Notes: generated by a model from the sequence alone, not told the origin. A stretch of DNA of 64,000 bases from Doryteuthis pealeii (GCA_023376005.1 CM042157.1:55571287-55635286), one strand, 5' to 3'. Positions 24,790-36,175 are shown, counted from the first letter of the stretch. Numbers and translations: made by a program.

Positions 24790-25222
24790 TGTGGTAGTGA
24801 CATGTTGTGCATTGCTTCACACCATGTGTTATTTGGAAGCCAGATGAATATGCAACATAATCTAATTCAGGAATTTATGCTTTATGATTTTGAAGTGGGC
24901 CATATGCCACAGAAACAACCAAAAAATATTTGTTGTGCAAAAGGCAAAGGTACACTTGATCCCAGTACAGTAATCAGATGATTCAAGAAATTTTACTTGG
25001 ATTGCAAGAATCTCGATCAGGCAACATGAGGTCTAAAATTATGATTTCAGAGCCTATGCTTCAAGCCAGAGAGGGTATTCCAGCAAGTAACACTTGTATA
25101 GTATCAAGTAAGCTCAGTATCTCACAGTCCAGTGTGGTTAGCCATCTTCACAATCTTGGCAAATATATCCAGAGCTGTTGAATTGTATCTCATGTTACCA
25201 AAATATTGCAAAATTTTTGACT
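24790..25222 (+). pseudogene. Mariner transposase N-terminal relic
   Basis: The frame around 24850-24990 reads LIQEFMLYDFEVGHMPQK, then ICCAKGKGTLDPSTV. After a frame change at about 25000 it reads REGIPASNTCIVSSKLSIS and VVSHLHNLGKYIQSC. These are the paired helix-turn-helix regions of mariner transposases. Stops and a frameshift disrupt it, the catalytic DDE/D domain is absent, and a tRNA-headed SINE begins where the alignment stops. A second fragment of the same family lies at 45965-46177. Confidence 0.75.
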
Positions 25223-25223
25223 A

Positions 25224-25475
25224 GGGTTGGTTTAGCTCAGTCGGTAGAGCATTCGGCAAGGTTCCTGGTTCCATGCAGGCCCTTACCAACTCAGCGTATG
25301 AGTAGCACAGGGATCTGTGCAGTAAAGTAAGGAGGAGCTGATGGTAGGTGTGGCGCTCCACTTCAGACACTAAAATAATCTCCTTGGTCTAGCGCTAGTG
25401 AAAAGGAGATAGACTCCCTCACTGTCTGGCTGATACTGAATTAGGCCGCTGGGACGACTTTACTTTTACTTTAGT
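25224..25475 (+). repeat. tRNA-headed SINE (family T), copy 1
   Basis: The head contains an A box (TTTAGCTCAGTCGGTAGAGC, about 25231-25250) and a B-box-like GGTTCCATGC (about 25267-25276), spaced as in a tRNA gene and so a pol III promoter. The body has TCCTTGGTCTAGCGCTAGTG and AGACTCCCTCACTGTC, then GGCCGCTGGGACGACTTTAC. The tRNA fold is not maintained past the D-arm, so this is a SINE and not a tRNA gene. Two further copies lie in the tandem duplication. Confidence 0.85.
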
Positions 25476-26103
25476 ATATACAGAATATTTTAGACATTTC
25501 ATTAAATGTCGATATAAGATAAAGTCTAAGTGCTTAATGAATTCTGATGCCTTACAAAGTGCATATCATAAAATAAACATGAGGAATTAATGACAATATC
25601 ACAAAAAAATATATGAATTAATAAGCATTATTATGAAAGAAATGGGTTTCTGTTTGATATAAATAGCAAACAAGGTATAATTATTTTGTTGTCAGGTAAT
25701 AGCTAGAGAAAATCTTTTGTTCTATTGCCTATTTCATGGAGTCACTGCTGAAAAGCTGTAAACATCTACCTTCAATCTAAGTGGCCAGCATCTTGAGAAA
25801 ATGCGTAGGATATTCATTTCCTGAAAACCACATTAATTTTGCACACTCCTTTTGTCCAATGAAATAACGATGCCAGCCAATACAGATTGAGGAATGCAAA
25901 ACAGTTATAAGAAGTGACTTTTCTAAAGACACATCATCACACTGAAAAGAAAAACAAATTGCTGCTAGCAGTTGGCATCTTCAGAATGCTGACAATTAAA
26001 ATGGACATGAAAAATAACAATACCACGTCCAAGTAATTATACAGAAAAAAAATGCAATAAAGTAGGGATCATGTAGAGAATCACCATTTCTCCAATATAA
26101 ATC

Positions 26104-26378
26104 TGAGGCCTTGGTGGTGTAATGGTTATCATCATAGGAAATAAACATGGCGATCCGAGTTCAAATCCTGAACAAGTCTCTTTGCATTTCTCTTTGGGAA
26201 AGGTATGAATCCAATGATTCTCTTGGATAAATAGCTGGACATACTGGGCTCTTTAACCTTGGTATGGCAACTGGTACAGGAAAACAAAAACTCTGAATTC
26301 AAACCTTTTAACCTCCACTTAAAAAAAAATTGACCTAATCTCGTATTCTGCTTGAGTGGAGTGGTTGGGTAAATACAA
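26104..26378 (+). repeat. SINE family B, near full length
   Basis: The clearest B copy. Its tRNA-like head is GGTGTAATGGTTATCATCAT, the B box is around GAGTTCAAATCCTG, then GGGAAAGGTATGAATCCAA, CTCTTTAACCTTGGTATGGC, GAATTCAAACC and a GGTTGGGTAAATAC end. Confidence 0.85.
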
Positions 26379-26789
26379 TAAATCTGAGTATGTATCTACA
26401 TTTTGAGATACCAATATCAACCTTAAGCAAAATGTGAGTGGTGTGCACATTACAATGACTTCATTATCAAATAAGTGTTAGAAATATTGAAATTTCTTGG
26501 AAAGAAATAACAGGTAAATGTAAACAAGAAGTAATTGTAGAGTAGTCGCCAGCAACTTCTATGTTTGTGGTGGCTAATAGTAGGATGGGGAAGGAGAAAT
26601 ACACAACTTGCCTCAAGCTTAAAGACCACTGTTACTTTATTCTCTCTGTTCAGTCTCTGAAAGTTGGTGGAAAGGAATAAAAAATAAAAAAATAAAAAAA
26701 ACAAGTGGGGGGGGGTTATTTTTTTAGATTCAAGTTGGAACTGATTCTTTGAATAATTCTCAGCCCAAATTCTCTGGGTTTTTTTTTTT

Positions 26790-26895
26790 ATTTGTGCTCA
26801 CAGAACACCCTACTCCACTTCAATTCAAATCCGTGCGCCCCAGCATGCACTAAATTAAAAGCTATCGGCATCACTGCTATTAGCAAGACTTGATG
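26790..26895. repeat. Fragment of the 44484-44745 repeat
   Basis: TGCACTAAATTAAAAGCTAT followed by CGGCATCACTG matches the right part of the repeat at 44484-44745. The left part is absent. Confidence 0.55.
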
Positions 26896-27299
26896 ATGAT
26901 AATGAAGAAGTGGTTATACCTGATTAATTCTTAGAGATCAGTACAATAAAGATTAAGCGTAGAGGAGAAAATTATACAACCTGAAAACAAAGATTTTATA
27001 TGAGCTTTTACCTAAAATTAACCAGATTTTTCGGTCCATGTTTTTCAATTAATTTTAGAGCAAAACTTAACACAAAAGGAAGCAGAAATAAAAATTAAAA
27101 AATGCTAAACTTTTGCAAAATTTGACAAAGTTTAGTGTTTGCAAAAGTAAAATTGCATAATTTTATTAGTTTTAAGTGATTGTATTTACCATGATATTTG
27201 AAGTTCAAATTGTTATTGATTTTATATGTAGGTTGATTGATAAATAAGGTTTTCAAACTTATAAAACAAATATTAGACCAGATAGAATAATGAAACTGG

Positions 27300-27420
27300 T
27301 ATCAAAATGAAGGAAATTCATCTCTTCAAAATACAAATTCACTTTTCAATGTTATCACCATTAAGTGCTACGCATTTATCCAAATGTTCTGTCCACTTTT
27401 TCATTGTGCATAGCATTATT
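27300..27420 (-). pseudogene. Mariner transposase C-terminal relic
   Basis: The minus strand reads VEKWTEHLDKCVALNGDNIEK-like sequence (interrupted), which is the conserved C-terminal end of mariner transposases. A neighbouring string, TATGGTCTAATGATGAAAAT at 27434, recurs at 29144. Confidence 0.5.
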
Positions 27421-27737
27421 TATCAATAAGTCTATGGTCTAATGATGAAAATAAGCATTTTTATGCTCATCTTGCTTTCAAACCTGTTTCTTTGTTTCCA
27501 AAGAAAATTTGTTCTGGAATTAGATTGCCATTACACTTCAAATTTTCATGTGTTTTTTACCCCCTCCACTCATAATTAAAATTTAACAAAACTCAGAAAA
27601 AATGAATAAAACTTAACATAATTTTTGCTGTATTATGAAGAGGATTAAGATAAATCTCATGTGAAAATTTTCTGTTTTACAGTCTTTAAAATGGGAGGAT
27701 TTTATAAATCAAAATCTGTATCTGTAAAAATGGTGCT

Positions 27738-27760
27738 TTTTTTTTTTTTTTTTTTTTTTC
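27738..27760. repeat. T homopolymer
   Basis: About 22 consecutive T, an assembly-error-prone site. Confidence 0.9.
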
Positions 27761-28048
27761 CTCATTTGAAGATATGGTATTTTTAACGGGATTGTTATAA
27801 TCCAGAAATTCATTAGAAAACTTTTTATATATAAGTTTAAGTTTCTTGAGGAGGGAAAATTCAAATAGGTGACAATTTATAATTTTAAATGAAACACTTT
27901 CAGAAGATTCTGCAATGGTCTTTTTGTTTGTTAAGTTTCTGGTTTATTTTTGATTGAATTGTGCAACAGTAACTTCAATTTTAGCATTGGATGGACTGTA
28001 TTGATCTTATATTGCCTCTTTTTGGTACTGTATGTATTTATATGTAAG

Positions 28049-28334
28049 TATTTACTAACCCCTCCACACTAGCAGTTTGTGACACATGGCCAATTTCTTA
28101 AGTTTAACAGGTTTGAATTCAGAATTTTCCTTTTCCTAGACTGGTTGCCTAACCAAGGTTAAAGAGCCCAGTCTGCTCTACTATATACCCATAGCTGGAG
28201 GGAGAATAAATGAATGCATACCTTTCTCAAGAGTATTAATGCTATATGAAATGCAAACAGCCTCATATAGGATATGAACTCGTGTCACAGAGTCCATTTC
28301 CTTCAACAATGACCATTACACCATGAGTGCCTCC
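28049..28334 (-). repeat. SINE family B, near full length
   Basis: Minus-strand copy. Left end TATTTACTAACCCCTCC; then GGTTTGAATTCAGAATTTTC, GGTTAAAGAGCCCAGTCTGC and ACCATTACACCATGAGTGCC. Confidence 0.85.
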
Positions 28335-28439
28335 ACTTTTTTTTGGAATTGTAGGAATATGCAACAAGTATGGATTTTAGGCTTCTTATTATTTACAATG
28401 TTCAACTGCAATGCAGCTTTGAGTTGTAATGCCAAGAAA

Positions 28440-29190
28440 AGTTCTTCTTTCAGGCTGTATTCTATGGATGCATTGTTTGCAAGGTTTCACAATGTATGAC
28501 TGAATTAATTGTCATTCTTCATTGTAGCAAATTCATGCAAATTACTCCCTTTGCAGCCAGGTGAAGAGTTCTTGACAAACATTCTTCTGCTGTTCCTACA
28601 TGGCATTCATAAATTGTCATGGGAGCTGGCACAGATTTTTCTGTAATTCAACATATCCATTCAATATGTTTCACTGTTTCTTGTCTACGTTGAGAGCAGT
28701 CTCTTTGCTTAATTTGCCAATTTTCTTAAATCATGACATCCACTCTTTTTTATTCTCTTTGTGCTTCACAGAAATCAATTATTCTGGACTTTGCTGATCA
28801 GATACTCATCTTGCGTTCATGACAGCTTTTGACATATTGATTCCACTGATGGATATTTTTTTACATCTGTACAATCATTGCCGTACATTGTTTTCATAAG
28901 TCTGTGAATTTCAATTGATTAATAACCTTCTAACATAAAAAATATTTATCACTGATCATTGCTTTATATGTGACTCGAGTGTAGTACTCATACTAATGAA
29001 TGTTATTAATCACTGCAGCTACACACAGTGAATTGGCAGTAATCACAAATGAGCAGAACTTCATATATTACCAAATACATATTTCTGTCTCCACTATTAA
29101 TGACACTATTTTGATAGAAGATATTACTTATCAATAAATCCATGGTCTAATGATGAAAATAAACATCTATTTTACACAACAAATATATTT
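28440..29190 (-). repeat. Unclassified repeat, possible DNA transposon remnant
   Basis: The right end shares ATCCATGGTCTAATGATGAA with 27430-27460, so it belongs to a dispersed element. The minus strand has broken frames with scattered coding-like composition that I could not place in a family. Confidence 0.35.
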
Positions 29191-29217
29191 TCAAAACAAT
29201 CTTCCATCCATGTCTGT

Positions 29218-29487
29218 TGGGCTTAGTGTGGAGTACCTCTTCATTGGCATTACTCCCAGATCCACTTTAGCCCAGAGTTGTAGTACCCATCTATGGGTCA
29301 AATAGATCTGTTTGCAAATTATTTTTATTAGTTAATAATACTTGATATCATATAACCATGTACAAAACTCATTAGTAATTACACAAAAATGTAAATATAA
29401 ACATGCAATGTATGCAATTCCCTAATGTCTAGGCATAAAATAACCCTTGATGGATTGACATGTCATTAGAATCAACAAATCAATCTC
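29218..29487 (+). repeat. Family A repeat with complete LINE-type tail
   Basis: Lacks the extreme head but has GTGTGGAGTACCTCTTCATTG, TGGGTCAAATAGATCTG and the full tail (TAGGCATAAAATAACCCTTG, GACATGTCATTAGAATCAAC). One of the clearest tails for comparison with 16797-16870. Confidence 0.85.
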
Positions 29488-30069
29488 CCTTGTCAATGCA
29501 CTTAACCCAATGCTTCTCTATTGATTGAACATTATACAGTGAAAATTTCAGGTAATAACTTTCAGGTTACTGACTTATTATTTTACTCATATATAAGTAG
29601 AGTGTTTTTCATGTTAAATTTGTTCAGGAATGAAATTGCTATTTATAAGACTTGGAGCTGAGTTAATGATTTGGCTTTATATGTATATACAAAATACCCT
29701 AAATAACTGACTTTTTCCATTTTGTACAATTTTTAAATCACTCTTGTAGATGCTTCAACACCTACTTTTTTGCCAGGATAGAAGGATTAGATATGTGTTC
29801 TTTGAAGTAATGAATGGAAATAGATTCAACAAAATTATTGATCATGAGCCTGAGGAAACTGGCCTAAATAAATGTGGATCTAGAGGAAATGTAGGAACTT
29901 TCAAGGACACCCCCCCCAAAAAAAAAGAAGCTTAAAAGTAACTTGAGCATCTTTTTATTTTGCCTTCTGTAATTTTCAGAAGAGCCATTAGCATTCCAAA
30001 AGCTGTTTTTGGGCTATTGAACACTTTCAAAATATTTCGGCTGATCCATTCTACAGCCTTATTCTTAGC

Positions 30070-30285
30070 ATGTTCAAATCTTGTCCTAATGACCTTTGGG
30101 GAAAAACATGCATCCATCTCTTCTCCCTCCAACTATTTGTAAATAGTAGGGTAGATTGGTTCTTTTGCCTTGGTAAGGTAACCATTCTAGGAGAAAGAAA
30201 ACTCAAAATTAAAGCCAGTACTCTGCATAGAAATTGAACTTGTGTTGTATCGTACCCATGGTTGAAGAAGAGTTAGGGAAATGCA
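30070..30285 (+). repeat. SINE family B, head-truncated
   Basis: From CAAATCTTGTCCTAATGACC through GTAAATAGTAGGGTAGATTG to ATCGTACCCATGGTTGAAG. Confidence 0.7.
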
Positions 30286-30496
30286 TATAGTCTTCTTCAA
30301 ATCTATAAAAAATCTGGTTGCATATGATGTATAAGTGCCCAACAGTTCAGCTCAAGATGTAAACAGTAACAATGTTTACACAGGTGATATATTTATAGTG
30401 GTGAAGGCTTATGTAGAATTAACTATACTGTATAGATGAGCTGATTGCAGAAGAATGGGGCAATAGTGTTACAGATTCTCCTGAAACAACACTCCT

Positions 30497-30672
30497 TAAG
30501 TTTTTAATTCTCAGTTTTTCTTTCTCCTAGATTGGTTGCCTTACCATTAAAGAGCCCAGTCTGCCCAAGGGATTTAGCGCAAAGTGAAATGCAAACAGCC
30601 TCATTCAGGATTTGAAGTTGGCTTGTTAAGTTCATTTCCTATGATGATAACTGTTATGCTAAGCATGCCACA
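30497..30672 (-). repeat. SINE family B, partial
   Basis: Minus-strand copy with an internal deletion: CTCCTAGATTGGTTGCC, AAAGAGCCCAGTCTGCCC, AGTGAAATGCAAACAGCCTC and the head remnant ATGATAACTGTTATGC. Confidence 0.75.
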
Positions 30673-31404
30673 ACACAAACAACTACTTTACTTGCTTAGT
30701 AAAGTAGTGGTTTGTCCAAATATTCATCTACCCATTCCCTTTGTAAACCATTGTGGCTTGCTGGTAATTTAAAAAAAAAAAATTATTTTAAGATAACTGA
30801 TAATAGCACAGAGCACAGGGAGAAGTGTATTCATGCCTTTCTAAATTGAATTAGTGCTTAGCGAACATAAACAACCTCAGCTAAAATTTATATTCTGTCT
30901 GTTGATTTCATTTCTATGCTGATAACTATTAAGTTGCTTCATTGTTTTATTCATAGAATTTCCTAGAAATGTAATAAAGTGTACTTTATAATCAAACAAC
31001 TTGATGCCAATGATTGGTGTAGCTTTGTAGCACAAAGAAAAGAAAATTAAAACTTTGGAAATATGATATTGACATGACAGCTGTAAGATGTATGCTGTAA
31101 CCTCTGCAATGACCAATAAACCTTAGCTATTTAAATAACTTAAAATGCTGGTAACTGAACTTTTTGGCATTAAGTATATCCAACTGAATAGCTTTCACTT
31201 GCAAAGGATATTATTTTCCATTAGAGTAATAAAGATCAATTGGTAAGTATATTTGATATTTAGTGATAGTTTGGTGCTGCTAATATATACATTCTTGGAA
31301 ATGATTGGTACATTGTAGGTTGATACTTTTTTTTAGGGTGATGCTAACAGCTTGTAACTAATATTCAGGATTTTTAAGAAAATATTTTTCAAAGGAATAT
31401 ATTC

Positions 31405-31579
31405 AGTGGTAGTACCTATTAGGATCCCATCTATGGGTCAAATAGATCTGTTTGAAAATTATTACATAGCCATATAACTATGATGTATACTTATGTGCAA
31501 ATTATTTGTATTAAGAATAATTACTTGAATAATTGTTTACCAAGGATTATTATTATCAGTTACTTGAAACCATATAACC
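31405..31579 (+). repeat. Family A repeat, central part
   Basis: AGTGGTAGTACCTATTAGG, TGGGTCAAATAGATCTG and two of the internal AATTATTTGTATTAAGAATA-type units. It stops abruptly where a family B 3' half begins. Confidence 0.75.
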
Positions 31580-31700
31580 GTATGAATCCAACTATTCTCC
31601 GCCCAGCTATGGGTAAATAGTAGGACAGACTGGGTTCTTTAACATTGGTATGACAATCTGTCTAGAAGAAGGAGACAAATTCAAACCAATTGTGCTTTTT
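31580..31700 (+). repeat. SINE family B, 3' half
   Basis: GTATGAATCCAACTATTCTC, then GGGTAAATAGTAGGACAGAC and CTGTCTAGAAGAAGGAG, directly abutting the family A fragment with no spacer. Confidence 0.75.
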
Positions 31701-31724
31701 TGTGTCATACGGGTTAGCAAATTA

Positions 31725-32229
31725 TGAGGTTAATCCCAAAAGTAAGGTCTCCAAAATATTTACAAATCCTAGAAATGTTTATTGTTTATAATGTTTACAT
31801 CATTTTAATAAAGTTTGAACATGTATCTATTTTTCTACATAATTGCTATTTCAGTCAATGCATTTTTGTAGGTGCTGTGTCAGTTTTTGTGTGCTCATGT
31901 CATACCAGCTCACCAGATCATTAAGGAAGTGTTAAACTTCATCATTACAAATTTCTTACACCACTTGTGGACTTTCTTGATATCCAAGTATGACTCGCCA
32001 TACACTTCTGTTAATTGGTGATTTCAATAGGTTTAATGCCTTTGTGTTAAAAAAACAAATAGCTGTGTGAACTTCACACTTGGTGGTAGCATCAATTGGG
32101 AGCTCCATCAGAAATAACTGCCAAACCAAGACTGAACATGACAGTGAGGTGATTGCATAACAAACATAAGAGTGTTGCCAATAGCTGCAGCTGTGTCCCC
32201 AGCATTTTGGAGACCTTACTTTTGGGACA
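31725..32229 (-). mobile_element. Deleted mariner element with intact TIRs
   Basis: The ends carry CCCAAAAGTAAGGTCTCC and its exact reverse complement, plus a few further paired bases, and are flanked by TA. On the minus strand a frame from ATG at 32108 to about 31922 encodes a mariner transposase N-terminus (TKCEVHTAICFFNTKALKPI, then VYGE and VHKWCKKF). One stop and a small indel lie inside it. The catalytic domain has been deleted, so this is a non-autonomous derivative of about 505 bases that a transposase with matching TIR specificity might once have moved. Confidence 0.8.
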
Positions 32230-33389
32230 TAGTTTTGGAAACCTGACTTGGATATCTAGTTTTGAACCTGCAGTCTAAAAACAATATTATGATACAACAT
32301 AACTAATAAAGATTATATTGTTATAGTATTTAATTGATGGGAGATGGTTGGTTTAAAAAGGAACACTAAAACTCATTAAATGCAATTTATTTATTTAAAA
32401 AAATTTTTTTTTATATAAAATGATGATTTTGGTTAAATCTGTCAAAATATCACTTATTTCTAACTACTTGCAATATTATCATGTGCCTTAATTTGTTTTG
32501 TATTCTTTAATTGATATTGGGTAGATAATTTACCTAGTTGTTGACACTACTTTTAATTTTATACATTTTCTAATTCTGGCATGCTATATTAAATATAATA
32601 AAAATAACAAGCAACAAATATGGGAATGATAAATTGATTAGATGAATAAACTAAAATAATTATCATACTTGTTCAATTAATGTCTGAACAAATCTCATGT
32701 CAGATCTTATCTAGACATTTTTTGATCAAAATAAATGAAGAAATGTTTCTATCTTCAAAATGTTGTAATAACAATTTAGCTAGATTTGTGGAACTTAGGA
32801 ATCAAGAAATGTCAAATATTGTTGGATTTTATTTTTGTTTCTCTATTATGTTTCAATTTTTGTATGATAATCTAATACAACAAAAATGGCATAGCCAAAG
32901 TGCACAATAGCATTAAAATGCTCTTAGAGAATAAAGCAATTTCCTGTCCATTTTGTAATTATAATAGTGTGGGATTGATGTTCATGCCCATCTTAATTCT
33001 TAGGAGTGAGATAACTGTTAATTGCTAATTATAGAATACTTCCCTTTATTTTTTATTATATTAATTTTATAGATAAAATGTGTCAAGAACTTAATGACTG
33101 CCAAAGGTGGTAGTTAAGTATGTAAAAGAAAAAAGAGAATGTTTCTATTATTAAATGTTATATAAACTTTTGAAAGGAAATAATGTCATCATTTCAATTA
33201 TACTAATATCCTCATTTTTGTTGTTTTTATCACAACCTTTTAGTCTATAAACTCTGGTAATACTCTAGAGTATATTGTATTAGGTAAACTTTGAACAAAA
33301 AATATTTTTTAAACTGTTTTTTTTCCCTAATGAAAAAATGACAAATTTTATAATCAGTCTCTAAGCACTTGATAGAACAAAAAACAAGT

Positions 33390-33478
33390 TTGATATAAAT
33401 GTACAATGAACACAATTCCCTAACCACTACACATAAAATAACTGTAGACAAGTTGACATTAAAATCAATCAATCAAAT
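33390..33478 (+). repeat. Family A 3' tail only
   Basis: AAATGTACAATGAACACAAT, CCCTAACC and the ATAAAATAACTGTAGAC / ATTAAAATCAATCAATC tail. A 5'-truncated copy, consistent with LINE-type target-primed insertion. Confidence 0.75.
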
Positions 33479-33663
33479 CTTACTAACGCTGAAAAAAAAT
33501 GATATCTCGGTATAGTGACAAAATATTTTATTGAATGTTAACCTGGCAGCTCTGTTTTTGTAATCTGCAAATCTTTAATTTTTTTATTTACTAAAATAGT
33601 TTTTTATTGTTCTTATTGTCTGTCAATTCTAACAAAGAAATCTTTTTTCTTTTATCCTTTTAG

Positions 33664-33768
33664 GACTGCTTGTCTGATTATGAAACTATCCATGCAGTAT
33701 TAGGGAATGAATCAGCTGATTTAGACTCGGTGATTTCATCCCTTGTTCAAGCATTCTATTTGTATCAA
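33664..33768 (+). CDS. prune: Prune homologue, coding exon 2
   Basis: The exon is 35 codons, phase 0 at both ends, between acceptor TTATCCTTTTAG (ending 33663) and donor GTAAGT (33769). It encodes DCLSDYETIHAVLGNESADL then DSVISSLVQAFYLYQ. The GNExxDLDS string is the first metal-site motif of Prune and the wider DHH phosphoesterase superfamily; the Asn and both Asp residues that serve the active site in characterised animal Prune proteins are kept. Prune enzymes hydrolyse short-chain polyphosphates and nucleoside tetraphosphates and bind NDP kinases; they act in the cytoplasm. The exon is recognised from the motif and the flanking hydrophobic helix. Confidence 0.93.
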
Positions 33769-33869
33769 GTAAGTACACATTCTTCTTGGCATTAATGTGC
33801 ATGAAACTTTCTCATTTTCTCTGTATTATTATATTATCATAATTATAAAATATTAAAATGATTAAGTCA

Positions 33870-34360
33870 TCTATATGGGTTTCAAATCTGTAGCAGCGCC
33901 TCCGTCATTGCATAAAAAAGGAAAGGTGTTGGATAAGTAAAGAATAAAATATAGTTTAAAAATTCAAACTAACTTTCCCAAGCTCTGTTCATCTCTCTCA
34001 GCTATGTTCTTATCTTTGGACAGGACATAGCAAAGAAAATGTAACAAGCCTGGTCCAGGGGATTCCAAATCTATAGCAGCATCTCCCTTAGTGCAAAAAA
34101 AGGGGTGGGGTGGGGAGAGGTGTTTGATAAGTCATAAGTAAAGAATAAAGTATAATTAAAAAAAAATCAAACTAACTTTCCCAGCATTTTGGCTAGGATT
34201 AAAGTGAAGAATCTGTTCATCTCTTTCAGCCATGTTCTTATCTTTGGACAGGACATAGCAAAGTAAAAATGTAGCAAGCCTGGTTCAGAGGATTCCAAAT
34301 CTATAGCAACACCTCCCTCATTGCAACAAAGAGGAAGTGAGGTGCTAGTTCAAGATATGC
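33870..34360. repeat. Tandem repeat, 180-230 bp unit, about 2.4 copies
   Basis: Units begin near 33878, 34060 and 34288 with a TTCCAAATCTATAGCAGC-type string followed by CTCC. They share CAAACTAACTTTCCCA, TGTTCTTATCTTTGGACAGG and CAAGCCTGGTYCAG. The units differ by indels. Confidence 0.85.
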
Positions 34361-34477
34361 ATGACAATAGAATGGACTAGGGCTATTTTGGCCTTGCATA
34401 CACATGGGACTTCTTGTTAAACTTAATATTGCCTTCTCTACCTTAAGTGATTTTGTCAAATAGGGGCAATATAATCT

Positions 34478-35035
34478 AGATAGTAATTGTACAATCCTAA
34501 AAGAAAGTATCACAAAATGATAAAACAATGCAGATAGTAGTGTTACAATCCTAAAAGAATTTGTTGCAAAATATTAAAATAATAATGTCAATAGTAATGT
34601 GGTAGATAGTACCACATTACTATTACAATTATTGAAAGAAAGTTGCAAAATAATAAAACATGTATATATTTACCAAACCCTCTGCACAAACAGGGTGTGG
34701 CATAAGGTCAATTTTTAAATGAAGTTTAATAGGTTTGAATTCAGTTTTCCTTCTCATAGACTGGATGACATACCAAGGTTAAAGAGCCCAGTTTATCCTG
34801 CTATTTAACTTGTAGCTGGAGGGAGAATAGTTGGCGTCATGTTTCACAAAGAAGCACTGTGATGTGCAATCAGCCTCGTCCAGGATTTGAACTTTGGTCT
34901 CTGTAACCATTTCCCACAACAATAACCATTACACAATGAGCACCTCCAGAAATACAAAAAAAAAAAAAAAGGTAGTAATGTGGTACCATACTAAAAGAAA
35001 GTGTAGCAAAATAATAAGATAACAGCTGGTAAGAT
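34478..35035. repeat. Degenerate ~57-bp tandem array split by a SINE
   Basis: Units around ATAGTAATGT, CCTAAAAGAA and GCAAAATAATAAAAC occur at about 34480, 34536 and 34591. One more follows the SINE at 34965-35035 (GGTAGTAATGTGGTACCATA, CTAAAAGAAAGTGTAGC). The array is therefore interrupted by the family B insertion at 34662-34950. Confidence 0.75.
34662..34950 (-). repeat. SINE family B, near full length, inserted in a tandem array
   Basis: Left end TATATTTACCAAACCCTCTG; then GGTTTGAATTCAGTTTTCC, GGTTAAAGAGCCCAGTTTATC, CAGGATTTGAAC and ACCATTACACAATGAGCACC. Flanked on both sides by units of the ~57-bp repeat. Confidence 0.85.
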
Positions 35036-35974
35036 GGTTAAAATTTATGTTTGAATATTTATGTACCTGTAATAACACATTATTTTTTCTAATAAAAATA
35101 AAATAAAAATATAAATCCATTAAATAAATATTAACTTCATTTGACATATGTTAAGATGTTATAGCAGGAAATGCACTACACAAAACTTGTCTTTAAGAAA
35201 ATAAAGAAATTACTCTTTTTTTCATTTACTATCAAATTTGTGTAAACATAAGATGTATTTATTTTTAAATAACTATCAAAAGATCAGGCTTGAAGCAAGT
35301 TTTTCACACTTTTTAGTCAGCTAGAAACTAGCATGAATGATTGTTCACTTATGAACTGCATCAAAAGCTTTTTTTTTCCTAGTCTGATATTATCCACATT
35401 TTTTGCCTGAATGATCATATAAAACAGGTGTTTCAAATATACTTTCATTTTCTTTTTTTCCTTTTTCTTTTCTTTTTTTTGTGTGAGTGGGGGGAGAGGC
35501 AGACTAAATAATCTTTTACTAACCAGATCTTTATCTCATTAGAGTAAGTATCTAATCTATAAAAAGGAAGGCATATTTTTAATATGTATTTACCTCTACT
35601 CAAATACAGATGAATTCATAAGGAGGATACTTGGAAATAATCAAATTTTTGGTTCTCTGTAACTTTTGATGGATGCATGACTTATGTTGGAATAATAAGG
35701 CTTGAGATCTATCAAGTAAAATAAAGATTAATTAATAAACATTGATCTCTCAAAAAAAGAAAAAAAAAAGAATTAGTGTTTAATGTCAGTTCATGATGTG
35801 ATAGCAATGAGTAATAATGCTTGTTAGTCATGAGTATTATATACTAGTTATGTATACACCATTGATCAGTGATAGAATATTTGACATTAGAGAGTTGTGC
35901 ACTAATTTACAAACGTTTAAAAGCAGTTTGTGGTAGTGGCTGTATGAGTTGTCATTCTTCTACTGAATATAGGG

Positions 35975-36175
35975 GTGTCTCCATGGCATAGTGAATTTGA
36001 ACTCCAATCATGCTATTATATTCGCTTTCAGACTAATATGCTTGGAAAAAGTATGAATCCATTCATCCCTCTCTCCAGCTATGGGTTCAATGTACCACTA
36101 CTGTTCTATAAGGTTGGCTTTGGCATTAAATAACCCATGAAGGTTGATATGTCATTAAACAAAGAAATCAATCCA
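35975..36175 (+). repeat. SINE family D copy
   Basis: GGTGTCTCCATGGCATAGTG, CAGACTAATATGCTTGG, GGCATTAAATAACCCATGAA and GGTTGATATGTCATTAAAC. Confidence 0.75.

Larger units (their letters stand above)
2995..33663 (+). other. Prune intron 1 (about 30.7 kb)
   Basis: The intron is bounded by GTAAGT at 2995 and TTTTAG ending at 33663. It is filled by the repeats listed separately. In these segments longer than 300 bases I see no gene and no repeat that I can name: 3626-4050, 4404-5282, 5605-6016, 6246-6837, 7014-7464, 8072-8497, 8699-9330, 10172-11085, 11336-12776, 13041-13927, 14010-15030, 16871-17325, 17541-18066, 18650-19480, 19976-20280, 21250-21830, 21985-22980, 25476-26103, 26895-27300, 27650-28045 and 32232-33390. 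Short open frames in them are chance or repeat read-through. Confidence 0.75.

Noticed and set aside
25224..25300. Possible tRNA gene
   Set aside because: The A and B boxes fit, but the anticodon and acceptor stems do not close, and the segment continues as a 250-base unit that recurs twice elsewhere, so it is a SINE head.
33870..35035. Regularly spaced repeats that might suggest a CRISPR array
   Set aside because: Unit length (57 and about 200 bases), degeneracy and eukaryotic intron context rule this out; they are ordinary tandem repeats.
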